Source of the DNA: Gordius sp. MW1
Taxonomy: Eukaryota; Nematomorpha; Gordioida; Gordea; Gordiidae
DNA length: 64,000 bases
NCBI GenBank assembly: GCA_964036665.1
Contig: OZ038526.1
Coordinates: 23,932,001-23,996,000 of the forward strand
Direction: 5' to 3'
The position numbers were made by a program, and so were the translations under genes. Shown here piece by piece: positions 47,801 to 60,214 of the stretch (positions are counted from its first letter, which is position 1; every line of letters starts with the position of its first letter). A model generated the notes under the pieces. It did no database searches and was not told the DNA's origin. It saw nothing but the letters and a program-made list of their open reading frames with translations.

Positions 47801-50800
47801 CTTACAGAACTCTTCTATTCTTGTTAACCTATCACATTTGCTACGCAATTTAAAGGGGGGGGGGAGTGTTTTCATAACAATAAAAAAAATTAAAGTTCGA
47901 CAGAACGGACAGGATAGTCAAATGCGAGCCCAAAAATAGCATAGCAATTAATATTATTGCGTCGCAATTAGTGTATTGATATGGGATAATTTATTTTGTA
48001 AAAACTCTGATTTTAAACTTTTTTTTATAAAATATCAAATTGCAGTTTTATTTTATATGACGCTTAAACTGAGGCTTCGAAATTATATTGACTAGGTCCT
48101 GAGAATAATTTACTAGGAAATTAGGTTAGTTCCTGAGCAAATACAACTTCGATTTTTAAATTCGTATTTGATGTTAGGGTGATCATGATTTGTTAAATAT
48201 TGTTGACTGTAGCGGAAAAGCTAGCAAAATAAGAAAAATGTAATGTTTATGTTTGGTTTTTTATCACTCTTCTTTATGCCCTTGCTGTATTAAACTTTAT
48301 TTCATTCAAGTTAATCTATAATAATATTAGCATTTTTTAATTAACATATATTTTAAATTAAAAAGCACCTTTTTTTTACAAAATTTTGTCTTGTAAAACT
48401 AGGGCGTACCATTGTAGTTTTAAAGGGCCTTGTTAAAAAGGCTTCTCAAGGACATTCAGCCAAATATTTCGCCTCGTGTATACAATTTTTATGATGGTGA
48501 CATTGACCGTAAAAAGTCGTAATGCCTATCTTACCTCCGTTAAGAAATAGTTAGATAGTTTATTTAAAAGTATTCTCAGTTTACTATATTTAATCAAAAT
48601 TATTAATGCTACTTTTATATTAAAATAAAATACGTAAATTTTCGCAAATATCTATTAACCCTTTTAGAGGTTTTTCTAATTATTTTTTATAATAAATTTG
48701 CGAAGAAAAATAACTTTTACCTATGCTTTTACCCTTGTTCAAAGCGGTGCAGCTTAACGCCATCTTTAGGTAGAGAAATGTTTGAAGCTGATACGTATCT
48801 CTTCTCTCTGTTTTAGGTCGTACGAGTAGCGTGGGTAATGATATACTGGGATTCGATAGCTCGGGGGCTGTTGTCAACAATTTGGAAATGCATAATGGAC
48901 ATATAGACTGGAAAAAAATATGCCAAAATTCGGCCAAAGTAAAGAAACCCCCATTTATGTGTCATATATATGTGAATACATGAAAAACGAATATTTTAAT
49001 TTATTATAACTTTTATTATTTATATATCATTGCCTACAGATTCAATGATTGCTATAAATGTATGTTTTAATACTGTAAGCCTAACCCCAGTTGGGAAAAT
49101 CAAGTTTTTATATATATAGGTTAAGTTCCATTTCGCGTGCCCTCCCCTGGCTTTAATAATTAATAAAGAACCTATATTATGAAATCTATTCTATTCATCA
49201 TTTTTTATTATATATTTATTTACCCTTTTATTACCGGATTAAAATATTTATCCTTTTTTCTTGTTGTACTTATTAAATAGATTGTGACATTCATAGACTT
49301 AGCCGGGCACGAAAAATACCTGAAAACAACAATTTTTGGAATGACTGGACACTACCCCGACTTTGTAATGCTCATGGTAAATCTCCATTCTAATTATTTC
49401 TCTTAAATAGAGTTATATATAAGCATGGTCATAGCCAGGATTGGAATGAGGGGGGGGGGCAATAATGATTTAGGGTGGGGCAAAATGAAAATTTAGCCAT
49501 AATTATGGTAAATTGCAAAGAATTTTTGAAATTAGAGGTGAGGGGGGCAGCTGCTCCTCCCTGCCTACCCTGGCTACACCTATTTTATAACATATGAGTT
49601 TTCGAATGACTTAAAGATGTTTTAGCTTGTTAAGCAATTATTTTGCTTAACGATGAGGTGCTTATTTAAGTGATTTAAAATCAAAGGGCGACTTTTATTA
49701 AGATTTTAAAATTGTATAATATGGCAATTACGTAAATCATATTAGGCAATATATGATTTAGTGTTGTAAAGACGGCTGGGTTTTGTTTGGTCTACCTTTG
49801 GTTTAACTAACCCTAACCGTCGATTCTGGTCTGTTTTTCAAGTTTCGACCAAGTCTAGAGGTCGGCTAAACATAAACAAACCATTAAACTTTTGGTCTGT
49901 TTATGTTTAGTCGACCAAAACCATAGGTCGACCAAACGAAACGCAACCATTTTTACAACACTAATGTGATTTAATGAAAGCCAAATAATCATATCATTCA
50001 TACACACACACATAAATTGGTGTAGGTGGGAGCGAACGCGGGTGTCATAGGGATGACAAAGGAACATCTAGGTTTGGCTTTAGCCCTGCAATTACCGGTT
50101 TTTGTTGTGGTCACTAAAGTTGATATGTGCCCCGACAACGTACTTTCCGAAACGATAAAACTCCTCCTGAAAGTCCTCAAAAGTCCTGGGTGCCGCAAAA
50201 TACCCATATTGGTTAATACCATGGACGATGTGGTTAAAGTCAGCGATTTCGTTTCCGAAAGGTTTCCCCCCTATTCCCATTATATTGTGCTTGATTTATG
50301 AGTTTTTTAACATTATTTTTACGAAAGGAAATAATATTCATATTTAATGTCTGCAACACTTTCCATACGTTTCTACACTATTAAGCTATATAATATCTCC
50401 CAAAACTAAGGTAAAGAGCAGCAACGTATGTTTATTGTTTTTTTGCTAAGGGATAAAAAGGAAAAAATCGAGAAAAAATTTATTTGTTGATTTTTCTGCA
50501 TTAAAGTTTAACTTGAAAGTAGTGTTGTATAAACGGCTGGATTTTGTTTGGCCGACCTTTAGTTTTAGTTAAGCCTTTGGTCTCTATTTATGCTGATAAG
50601 AAAAGCAGACGAAAAAATCTTTGATTTGTTTATTTTTAGTCGACTAAAAGCAAATGTCGACCAAACAAACCCCAGCCGTTTTAACAACACCAGTCATAAG
50701 TTTATACTAATGAGCCATAATATATCTCTTAAACTTAAGATAAAGAGCAGCAACGTATGTTTATGGTTTTTTGCTGCTGGATAAAATAGGAAAGAGTTTA

Positions 50801-53800
50801 AAAAATTAATTTACATATTTTACTGCACTAAAATCTCATATGACAGAGCGAGATTTATGATCTGACCATGGCATTGTAGAATGTTAAAGCGTTTGCATCG
50901 ATCATATTAATTTTTGTTTGCGCAATTTAATACAAAAATATTTGTGAATTAATGATGATATAATAGAGCATGTCCCATCTTCCAAGTGTCCAACGTGACG
51001 GGTCTAAATATAGATCTCCTGAAAACTTTCCTCAGCCTTTTGACCCCGTCCCACTCTCACCCCTTCAGGGAACATTTCAGCGTGGAAAAGCCGGCCGAAT
51101 TACTCATAGACGATTACTACCAAGTTCCCGTACGTGCCCTTTTTCCAAAATTCCTTTTAAATGGATCACTATATTTGAATTAGCACGAAATAATTTTCGA
51201 AATTAATGGAATCTAAATTTATGATCAAATATAAATGGTTCAGCTCAAATTTAAAGTATTATGTACATTGAATAATAGTTTAGAAGTCACTTTATTGAGG
51301 TTAGGAATGCCCGTTTAAATTTAATTCATGTAAAATATTGCAGTTATCTTAATGATAAAAATTAAACATAAATCATCCCTTTGTTTATTCCCGACAATAT
51401 AAGTTTTCCTCATTCATCTTTTCAAACATGGTATTAAACATGTAATTTAAAACTATTTTTATAAAATGAATTTTCAAATATTTTGCGCGTGCGGAAATTA
51501 ATTTAGGGCGTGGGTACCGTTGTTTCTGGCACATGCTTGGGTGGAGTTATAAATGTGGGAGACGATCTGTTGTTCGGTCCCTTTCCCACAGGAAACTTTA
51601 ACATGGTCCACGTCAGGTCTATCCAGAGGAAGCGTATGCCCGTTGAAAAAGTCATCGCTGGACAATCTGCCTCGATGGCGCTTAAAAAGGTATATATATC
51701 CTTAATAAAATTTTTGCTTTTATTCCGATAGTCAGAATTGAGATTCACACATTACTTTTAATTTTTAATCACTTTTTTGACAAAGTCTTTTGCTCATTAT
51801 ACAGCCTTGCATTCTTCCTATTTTCAGGTAAAAATTTTTATATCCAAAGAAGTTACTTTATTTGTAAGATTCACAATCAACCCTGCAGGCGCAGCTATAA
51901 GTAAGGGAGACGCCAAAAGCTTTGTGGCCATAAAGTCTTATAAGTCATTGGTTATTAAATTCAGTTTGATGCTATTTGCCGTTTAGATATGTGAATTCAA
52001 TCATTGATCGATTTTTTTTTCTTCAAACGTAGGCTTCTATCGAAAAGTTATAGATAAAAAGGCCTTTCACAATCTAAAATGAGTTTATTGCAAAATCTCA
52101 AGGGATTGTACGCATTACATCAATTATTCTCAAAGTTTGGGAGTGCGAAAATTTTTTGGAGGGGGCTGACAGGGGTAGGGCGATGAAGCCGAGATGGTCA
52201 TGTTATGCTTATCATTTTTCTAACAGCTTGTGTAATGCTTTTTATGGTATTGTAAAATCGCTTTATCTACTGGGCTTTTAAAAAATTGTAAAACATTAAA
52301 ATTAAGCCAGCCTAGTTAGGTGCAAAGAATTTTATAAATTATTTAGTGGGGGCGTAGGTGGTATGAGCCAGTGTTGTAAAGACGGCTGGGTTTTGTTTGG
52401 TCGACCCCTTTGGTGTAACTAACTAGGACTAACCGTCGACTCTGGCCTGCCTTTCATCGACAAAACCATTGGTTTGTATCTGTTTAGTCGACTTAAACCA
52501 AGGGTCGGCCAAACAAAACCCAGCCGTTTTTACAACACTAGCGTTAGCTTTGTTTTTGAACAAGAGGTCGCGGGTTCAAATTTCGCATTTGGCACTTCCT
52601 TTCAAAAGATGTAAAATATATCACATCGTCAACACGGCTATCAGGCATGGAAAGCCGAGCGTCACCCCTCATCCAAATGTCTAAAGAAGCTGCTATTGGA
52701 TTTTTTTATTATTAAAAGTACAAAATTAAGTCTTTTGCGACATTGCTTCCATGGCTGATTTAAGGAAAATATACAAATAAAATTTACAACTTTAAAAGGC
52801 AAACTGAATTGATTTTATTAATTAAAATTTTAATACGTCAATATTCGAACATTGCAAATCTTATGGAAATAGATTTTTCGCTGTCTTCCATCAAATCTTT
52901 AGTTAAATGTTTCAGAACGTTGAAATCCTCACAATCCTTTCTTGGGTTGTTATTTCGCAAATAGCCTAGGTATGAGGAATTTAAACAGCTAATGAAGAAA
53001 TCGAATTTTCAATATAGTATGTCTTCTATAAATGTTGACTACAGAACAAGGGCGTAGCCAGCATTGGAATTAGAAGGGGGCAATAATGATTAAGGGAGGG
53101 GCAAAATAAACATTTTTGGAAATTAGCCATAATTTTGGCAAATTTTTAGATTTAGAGGGGGGCAGCCGCTTTTCCCTGCCCCCAAGCCTAATTTATTTTC
53201 TTTATATACCGCTGCAACAGAAATGGACATATCGAGTGGCAATTATAAGGCTAAATCCTACAAATATTCAGCTTGACTAACCAAGAATTTGCCTCATAAC
53301 TTTCACAATGATGTAATGTAAAATTTCCAATCCGTTTACACGAATGTCATAGTATTAAAATCGGTGTTTTTGGATTGATAACTTAGTTAATCACCGGTGT
53401 AATGTTCAATTCGCGTATCGTTTGATATCGCGTAAATCAATCAAACACGTCAATCATGTATTTCTGCACTATAATTGCAAAAAAGATTATTATAGGCTGG
53501 TATAAATGTCAATCAAAAATTGTGGTTTGTTATACAATAATTTTGTTAAGATTTTTCAATAAAGGTTTAACATAATATAAATTAAGCTTCATTAAATATT
53601 TAATTTTAACTATTATAAACAAATTCAATTAATTTATATGTATTAAGTTTTTTAAACTATTATAAAAAGTGGGGAACTTAAATAATATTTAATTTTAACT
53701 AATATAAACAAATTCAAATAATTTATATGTATTAAGTTTTTTAAACTATTATAGAAACTGGGGAACTTAAATAATTATTTTATATAAAAGATCTTATAAT

Positions 53801-56800
53801 CCCTGATTAGGTGTCATATATTTGGTTTTAATTCTTTTATAAGTGATCCAATCTATATAAATTTAGTTTATTAAATTTATTTTGCATCTGATAAAGCTGT
53901 TAATGATATTGATATTATTATTTTAATAAATATATGTTTTTAGCCATTACATATCATCATCTTTATTGGAAAAAGGCATATTAAAACCATGTTTTGTCAA
54001 ATATCATTAGACATTGAAATAAGAATAATGTATTTTATTTAAAGTAAATATAAAGTAAAAACAGTATAGTAACAATTAAAATTTTTTCATAAACAACTAT
54101 CAACTATATAGGAATAGTCCCATTTATCATATAATCCATATCTCAGCAAAACCATAATCTTCCATTCTATTAAATAAATGCTAAATTAATCAAAGTATAA
54201 ATTAAGTAGTTTAATATTTTATAATATTAGAGACTTATAATGCATACATCTAAAAGGTAAATAACAAACTTTTGCATTAGCTTATATTTATAATCTTAAG
54301 AACTTACTTATTATAAAATACTACAATTTCAACAATTATAAAAGCATACATTTGAAAAGGTAAATAACAAACTTTTGCATTAGCTTATATTTATAATCTT
54401 AGGAACTTACTTATTACAAAATACAAAATACTACAATTTCAACAATTATAAAGGCATACATCTAAAAAGGTAAATAACAAACTTTTGCATTAGCTTATAT
54501 TTATAATTTTAGGAACTTACTTATTACAAAATAAAAAATTTACTACAATTTCAACAATTATAAAAGCATACATCTAAAAAGGTAAATAACAAATTTTTGC
54601 ATTAGCTTATATTTACAATCTTAGTAACTTACTTATTACAAAAAAGTTTAATACAATTTCAACAATTATAGAAGCATACATCTAAAAAGTAAATAACAAA
54701 TTTTTGCATTAGCTTATATTTATAATCTTAGAGGAACTTACTAATTACAAAATACAAAGTTTACTACAATTTCAACAATTTTAGAAGCATACATCTAAAA
54801 AGGTAAATAACAAACTTTTGCATTAGTTTATATTTATAATCTTAGGAACTTACTTATTACAAAATACTAAATTATAATGGTAAAAAAGTTTGCAAATTAC
54901 GTGATCTCAAATGAATGTCATTACGTAAAATAAAATGTATGTTTTTCCGAAATTTGAACCAATCATGTTACTCAAAAAAATCATGTGATTGACAAAACAA
55001 ATACTTTTTTCGTGTTTTCAACGAATGTGGAGGCGTGATTGACGATTCCGCGATCTTAAACGCTACGTCGTCTCATACGCTACACCGGGTTTATACTCAC
55101 TTCACTTCCTTTTTATTTTTTGAGACTTCATCCTCTTCCTTTTTTATTTTTATTTTTTTTCCCTGACGATGGGCTATAATAACTTGAAATATCGCGTTCC
55201 ATTTCCCTCTACCCACGTTATCAATCCAAACCCACCGATTTTATACAATGACAGGTCATAGAATGAATTCTAGTTATATATTTTTTTACAATATGAACCT
55301 CTCTTTTCTTTATCACGTTTTGTGTCCTAGTCTCATGCCAAAAAACAAACACGATATATGCGTTAAAAATCCCACCATTAGTATTTATGAAGAGGGGGGG
55401 GGCGATTGCTGAAAAGTTTGGGAACTTACATAATCGATAATTACGACGAAGATTATTATGCGTTCGAAACTTTAATAAAGATAATTTTATTAATGACGGG
55501 ATGGTTAAAGGGAGAGAATTTTTGTATGAATTTAGCAACATTCAACTTGCTACCTCATAAATAAAGCTATTTTCCTACGGCATGCCTTTAGTAATAATCG
55601 CTTCATTAATCCCATTACATCTTCAATAGTTTCATGTTTAAATTTAAGAATCTTATAAAAAAAATTCCCAAAAGCTGTTTGTCACACTAAGATGGTCAGC
55701 TTCTTTAAACATTTGGACGAGGGGTGACGCTCGGCTAGCCAGGCCTGAGAGCAGTGTTGAGGATGTGATATATTTTACATCTTTTTAAAACGAAGTGCTG
55801 AAAGCCGGATTCAACCCGCGAGTTCTTGTTCAAAGACAAAGCCTATACCAACTACGCCCCCCACGCCCCAATTTTAAGATTTTATATAATTTATCATATT
55901 TTACCCGAAAAATTTGCTATTCCATCCGTTAGGTGCGTAAAAATGATGTGAGAAAAGGGATGGTCTTGATATCACCATCCGCGCAACCTCATTCTTGTTG
56001 GGAATTCGAGGCGAGCGTCCTCATTTTGCACCACCCCACAACCATAAGGCCAAAATATCAGGCCATGAGTAAACATGTCACTTTACACCATAATGCTTTG
56101 ATTTACATTTTAACTTCTTTTAGAATTGACTGTAGTGCTCTAGTCTTTTAGATAAGCAAAATGTTGGGTTGGACTATACCCTTCCAAAACTACAATTTAC
56201 AATTTATCTCCAAATTTTTCAATGCTAATAATTTAAATATTCGATGTATTCTAAGTTTATAATTTTATAACAATTCCAAGATTATAATTAAGGCTTTCAG
56301 TTTTGAATCGCAAAGCGATAGCGGTATTCGAAATTTTACATGTATTTTTTTAATCCTAATCCAACTCTACCAAAAATCAATTTATATTGACTCAATCGAG
56401 TTTGTGTTGTGTTACACCATATTAATTAGGCTTTCGAAAAAGCATACTGTCCATCTCATCAACGCCAAACTTATCTTTTCATGTGCTTTTTGTAAAGCTG
56501 GCTTGATTTACGACGGGCGATAGTGTTGAATCAAATGAGGATAACTCTAATTAACATGCCATCTAGGACGCGATTTAAATTAGAGACTAGTTTGACTAAA
56601 TTATCCCTATCTCTCTGAGAATGTGACTTGGAAATAAGAACAGAAATGTAACGTTTTCGCTCTTATTGGAGCTCATCAGTATGCCATAGTTATTTTTCAA
56701 GTTACATAGTGATCGATCGAGATAGGTTTGTAAAAGGGCAAATTAGATTGAATTCACGTTTATGGTGGTTAAGGATAAAACTCTAAAGCCCGCCTGCATT

Positions 56801-57195
56801 GTGGCGTAAATAATATATTTGTTTTATGTTTAGTTCATTGTGGAAGCGTCCGGCAAACGGCAACCCTGTTGGAAATGTCTAAAGACTGCTTGAGGACGGG
56901 TGACAAAGCCACTGTCCGTTTTAGATTCACTAAGCACCCAGAATTTGTGAGGGTAGACCAAAAATTGGTGTTTCGCGAAGGTCGGACCAAGGCTATAGGA
57001 GCCGTCATCTCGGTCATAAAGCACGTCCCGTTGCAGCAACAAAATACCAACCAGGCAGCTATTAACAAATCAAATGTCAGTTCGCAGGAGGGCAATAGCA
57101 ATGAAGGGCGAAAATATCGCAAATATTTTTATAATTCAAGTAGCTCCAGCGCTATTAAGGCTACTATTGCGTCGCCGAGTAATGAAAATACGTGA
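44837..57195 (+). CDS. GTPBP1: GTPBP1/GTPBP2-family GTPase, 10 exons
   Basis: Exons 44837-45110, 45604-45787, 47270-47400, 48817-48938, 49281-49376, 50026-50261, 50967-51129, 51507-51689, 55933-56068 and 56834-57195 give 1887 nt, 628 codons plus TGA, phases closing throughout. This family resembles elongation factor 1A and works in translation and mRNA turnover in the cytoplasm. Seen: GNVDAGKST at 158-166, [12 protein letters not shown] from 243, TKVDM at 299-303, then beta-barrel domains with GVGTVVSGT and the strongly conserved [16 protein letters not shown] and [10 protein letters not shown] near the end. The C-terminal tail is short and Ser/Asn-rich. The N-terminus is shorter than in vertebrates, but [15 protein letters not shown] aligns with the usual start of the conserved part. 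GTPBP2 is the alternative name. Confidence 0.94.
47427..47596. mobile_element. CATGGGCGTAGCC-type MITE, GTPBP1 intron 3
   Basis: 170 bp, starting CATGAGCGTAGCCAGG and ending CCTGGCTACGCCTGTG. The flanks TATTTTGA and TAGTTTGA are an 8-bp duplication with one change. It begins 26 bp after the exon 3 donor. Confidence 0.8.
47884..47962. repeat. Interspersed repeat fragment shared with 20285-20360
   Basis: Similarity to INCENP intron 11 over about 75 bp; a run of G precedes it at 47857-47867. Confidence 0.4.
49424..49583. mobile_element. CATGGGCGTAGCC-type MITE, GTPBP1 intron 5
   Basis: CATGGTCATAGCCAGGATTG to CCCTGGCTACACCTA, with the G-tract arm and the GCAGCTGCTCCTCCCTGCC right arm. The target duplication is unclear. 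Confidence 0.75.
49761..49961. mobile_element. Palindromic MITE with TA target, copy 5 (GTPBP1 intron 5)
   Basis: 201 bp between TA dinucleotides; GTGTTGTAAAGACGGCTGGG and a mirrored end. It ends 64 bp before exon 6. Confidence 0.85.
50522..50690. mobile_element. Palindromic MITE with TA target, copy 6 (GTPBP1 intron 6)
   Basis: 169 bp, GTGTTGTATAAACGGCTGGA to CCCAGCCGTTTTAACAACAC; TA on the left, CA on the right. A shared sequence (ATATCTC..AAACT.AGATAAAGAGCAGC) occurs on either side of it at about 50392 and 50722, a local direct repeat. Confidence 0.8.
52371..52538. mobile_element. Palindromic MITE with TA target, copy 7 (GTPBP1 intron 8)
   Basis: 168 bp, GTGTTGTAAAGACGGCTGGG to CCCAGCCGTTTTTACAACAC, CA left and TA right. 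A SINE begins immediately after it. Confidence 0.85.
52541..52695 (+). repeat. tRNA-derived SINE, copy 2 (GTPBP1 intron 8)
   Basis: Plus orientation. GTCGCGGGTTCAAATTTCGC holds the B box. The 5' part with the A box is missing, cut at the palindromic MITE boundary. The body ends AAAGAAGCTGCTATTGGA. Confidence 0.75.
53046..53190. mobile_element. CATGGGCGTAGCC-type MITE, GTPBP1 intron 8 (right end lost)
   Basis: GGGCGTAGCCAGCATTGGAA, G-rich left arm, AT centre and GGGGGGCAGCCGC right arm. It stops at GCCCCCAAGCC without the terminal repeat. Confidence 0.75.
53600..53775. repeat. Two-copy tandem repeat, about 98-bp unit
   Basis: TTTAATTTTAACTA.TATAAACAAATTCAA through AGTGGGGAACTTAAATAA occurs twice in direct succession in GTPBP1 intron 8. 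Confidence 0.85.
54236..54870. repeat. Six-copy tandem repeat, 103-113 bp unit
   Basis: GCATACATCTAAAAAGGTAA begins units near 54241, 54343, 54454, 54565, 54673 and 54786; each continues with CTTTTGCATTAGCTTATATT and ACTACAATTTCAACAATTAT. No unique spacers separate the units. Lies in the 4.2-kb intron 8 of GTPBP1. Confidence 0.95.
55672..55868 (-). repeat. tRNA-derived SINE, copy 3, most complete (GTPBP1 intron 8)
   Basis: On the minus strand an A-box-like TAGTTGGTATAGGC is followed about 30 nt later by a B box GCGGGTTGAATCCG, the spacing of an RNA polymerase III internal promoter from a tRNA. A roughly 130-bp body follows. Antisense to GTPBP1, 65 bp before exon 9. Confidence 0.8.
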
Positions 57196-57393
57196 AATTT
57201 AGTTGTCGTCGTTATTTGTACAGCGAAACTATTATGGGCTCGAAAATATGAGTGATTTGCTCGCGATGTTGATTTATTTGTTATATTTATGCAAAATTGT
57301 CCTTTCGTTTTAAATTTATATTTTAACGGTTTTAGATTTAATATATATTCACTCATTTATGTTATTTTAAAATATAATAATCTATCCGTAATG

Positions 57394-57399
57394 AATAAA
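57394..57399 (+). promoter_or_regulatory. Candidate polyadenylation signal of GTPBP1
   Basis: AATAAA about 200 nt after the stop codon, the first canonical signal downstream. Confidence 0.5.
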
Positions 57400-58355
57400 A
57401 CTAGGTTGTCAAATTCGTAGGGTGTAATTGAAGTTTCGATAGTTTAAAGAATTTTTGAAAACTCCAGGCGATCTGTCATAAAAGAGCTTACCAAAATGAT
57501 TGGGGCTTGTTGTCTCTATTATTTTGAACTTGAAATAGAATTAAATTTAAGGTAGGCTCTATTTTTATTTACAATGGGTAAATTGACCCCAGATCTTAAT
57601 AAATTGTTTGGGGATTGAAGCAGCGGAATCCTTATATCAGTAAGAAAATAAAGGCCCCTGCTTTATTCACCAACGCTCTTAGCCAACCATCTAGCCGCTT
57701 CTGTTATTGAGAATGTTACGATATGCAACAAAAAAATAGCTTTTAAAATTTTTGAAACAATTAACAGGTATAAATGTTCAAAGTTGTTGTCTGATTTATG
57801 AAATTTTATACTAATGATTAGAAATGTTTTTTAATAAAAATTTCTAGCTATAATTAATATTTCCAATCTATTTTGAACTAATGATTCTATAAATCAATTA
57901 AACAGGCTAACTGGTCAAAACAGAAAGGATTCTAAGTTAATCTTTATTATGTCATAAATTATCACATTTTTTTGTCAAATAAGTAAAGGGGAAAATACCT
58001 CCATATATCTAAAAAAAATAATCGATATTTTTAATGCAAATTTTAATTAAAAAAATTTCACATTCCCTTCCGGATTATTTAAAAGAAACCTTGTGTGATT
58101 GTGAGAAAATAAACTATTATTTCGATGTTTTACCTTAATTTTGAAATTCTGAATGTTAATAATTATAAAATAAAAAAAAATCTATTACATAAAGATAACA
58201 AATTTAATAAAACGAATGGGACAATATACCTAAATTTACAATTCTCCATTATTTGAATTAATTTGCTCAAAAGCAACTATAAATAAATCCTAATGTCAAA
58301 ATGACCTGCTTTTGAGCCAATAAAACCATTAACACATTGACGCTCACTCAACAGG
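57400..58355. other. Unassigned AT-rich spacer
   Basis: No gene or bounded repeat seen. Confidence 0.4.
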
Positions 58356-58524
58356 CATGGGCGTAGCCCATTAGGATTAGAGGGGGGCAATAATGATTTA
58401 GGGAGGGGCAAAATGATGGGTTTTTTAAATTTTAGCTATAATTTAAATAAATTTCAACAAATTTTTGCATAAAGAGGGGGGCAGTCGCCCCTCCCTGCTC
58501 CCCCCCCCCTTGGCTACGCCCATG
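58356..58524. mobile_element. CATGGGCGTAGCC-type MITE, well preserved
   Basis: 169 bp with CATGGGCGTAGCCC and GGCTACGCCCATG ends; flanks TCAACAGG and GTAACAGG fit an 8-bp target duplication with two changes. A loose right-end fragment (CTGGTTACGCCCCTG) follows near 58635. Confidence 0.85.
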
Positions 58525-58649
58525 GTAACAGGAGAATGGAAGGTCAGTTGGCAGTTGGCCCTATTATACCCTAAAAAATAACAATTTTGGTGAAAAATGT
58601 TGAAATCCTTTTTACTTCCATCCCCCAATCTAAATCCTGGTTACGCCCC

Positions 58650-59154
58650 TGCATTAGTCATACTAGTACATAAGCAACACACACAGCACAGCACACAGGG
58701 TTTCTTCCCTTTTAACTTGTAATTTATGTGATTGATGAAAACCTTTTGCACCCGACCGAGATGGATCGTGTGGCATTTTAAGTATATCTGCCCTTTTAAT
58801 TTATTACTACTGATAATGAATATGCATTTCATTTTCGTTCAATGAGAGGAAATAAGGAGTTAGTACAACAATACATTAATTTGTTGTCATATCATTAGAT
58901 ATAGCTACCAATTGAATACCACTTTACGATTGAAGATAAAGTTTGGAAATGTCTGTTTTATAATATAATTTCTAATTGATCTCATCTGATCACCTAACAT
59001 GTTTGAAGGATATAAACGAGTTCTATTTCTTATTTATCTTTTTTGTCAAGTATGTCAGTTGTAAAACTCATCCGTAGGTGTCGAGCAAAATTAAGCTCTC
59101 CCTTATTTTGACTAACTCTTCAAAATCTTGCAAATACAATTACTTGCCAATGTA
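58650..59154. other. Unassigned spacer
   Basis: Includes an (AC)-like stretch near 58675. Nothing else recognised. Confidence 0.35.
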
Positions 59155-59162
59155 CCCTACCT

Positions 59163-60206
59163 AGAGAACTGCAAAGTCACTTTTTTTCAACCCGACCCGA
59201 CCCGAAATCATTTTCAAATTTTCTACCCGGACCCGACCCGAAATCATTTTCAAATTTTCTACCCGAACCCGACCCGAAAGCATTTTAAAAACTTCAACCC
59301 GAACCCGACCCGAAAATTTTTTAAAACAAATTACTTTCGAGCGCGAAAACTGCTGTGTGTATACATCGACAAATAAACGCCATGATGATTTGTATTCTTT
59401 AAAGGGGATGGTGAAAAAAACTCATATTTATTTATCTATATTTAGTTTCCTAATATCAAGTAAACTGCTCATATGTTATAGACTTGAGACAACTATTTAA
59501 CATCCATTTATTGTATTATGAAACCATTATTATATAGCTGATTATAATCAGTATAGTAAATATGATGAATTTTATAGTGACTGTTCGAATGTTTTAAGTT
59601 TGAGAAGTGCAATTTAAGAAAAATTCATTTGATATGAAACTTAAAAATAATTATGAGTTGTTATAAAAAAAATATTATATAATTATAAATTTGCAAATGA
59701 AACATATATAAAATTATAACTTACTTTTAAGTTGACTTTTGAATATGCATTAAATGTAATTTAAATTAACGATGAGGATTAGCTAAACTTCATGGTTAAC
59801 ACTAAAAAAGTTTAAAATATAACTTACCTTTTAATAGTCAAATTAAAAACAGGAGTAATTTATGTAGTTTGAATTAGTGATGAGAGTTAGCTAGCACTTA
59901 AGAGTTAGGAGTTTTAAAATTTAAAAAAAGAGGAAGAGAATCAAATGAATAAATGATCCAAATTAGTTGTACATTTCGATATTTAAAAACACTCTTTGCT
60001 TAGCAATTAACATTAATTAAAAAAATAGGTCTCGCGTGTTTTTTACAATGTGTAAACTTGGACCCGACTCTATAAATTTGACCCGACCCGAAAGCATTTT
60101 CAAATTTTCTACCCGAACCCGACCCGACCCGAAATTATTTTCAAATTTTCTACCCGAACCCGACCCGAAGTCGGGTCGGGTCTCGGGTCACCCGTGCAGT
60201 TCTCTA
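59163..60206. mobile_element. hAT-type element with CCCGACCCGAA arrays at both ends
   Basis: Ends TAGAGAACTGC and GCAGTTCTCTA are inverted. The perfect 8-bp duplication ACCCTACC is at 59155-59162 and 60207-60214. Both subterminal regions carry tandem units of about 33 bp (CCCGACCCGAAATCATTTTC), which translate to a spurious DPTRNHFQIFYP repeat. The 1044-bp body has no transposase. Confidence 0.88.
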
Positions 60207-60214
60207 ACCCTACC

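Noticed and set aside
50026-50301. GTPBP1 exon 6 reading on past 50261
   Set aside because: After SER the frame diverges from the family, and a donor AG|GTTTCC joins to [12 protein letters not shown] in exon 7, restoring similarity.
51777-51986. Extra GTPBP1 exon in intron 8 (frame with [13 protein letters not shown])
   Set aside because: Exon 8 joins exon 9 at 55933 in phase with unbroken family similarity, leaving no gap for an insert.
54236-54870. CRISPR-like array
   Set aside because: Units of 103-113 bp are contiguous without unique spacers, in an animal intron.
16195-57195. Rheb, INCENP and GTPBP1 as a functional cluster
   Set aside because: They have different roles, both strands are used, and long repeat-rich gaps separate them. 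Nothing suggests shared regulation.
59128-59376. Repeat protein with DPTRNHFQIFYP units
   Set aside because: The frame merely reads the CCCGACCCGAA array inside a hAT element with exact target duplications.
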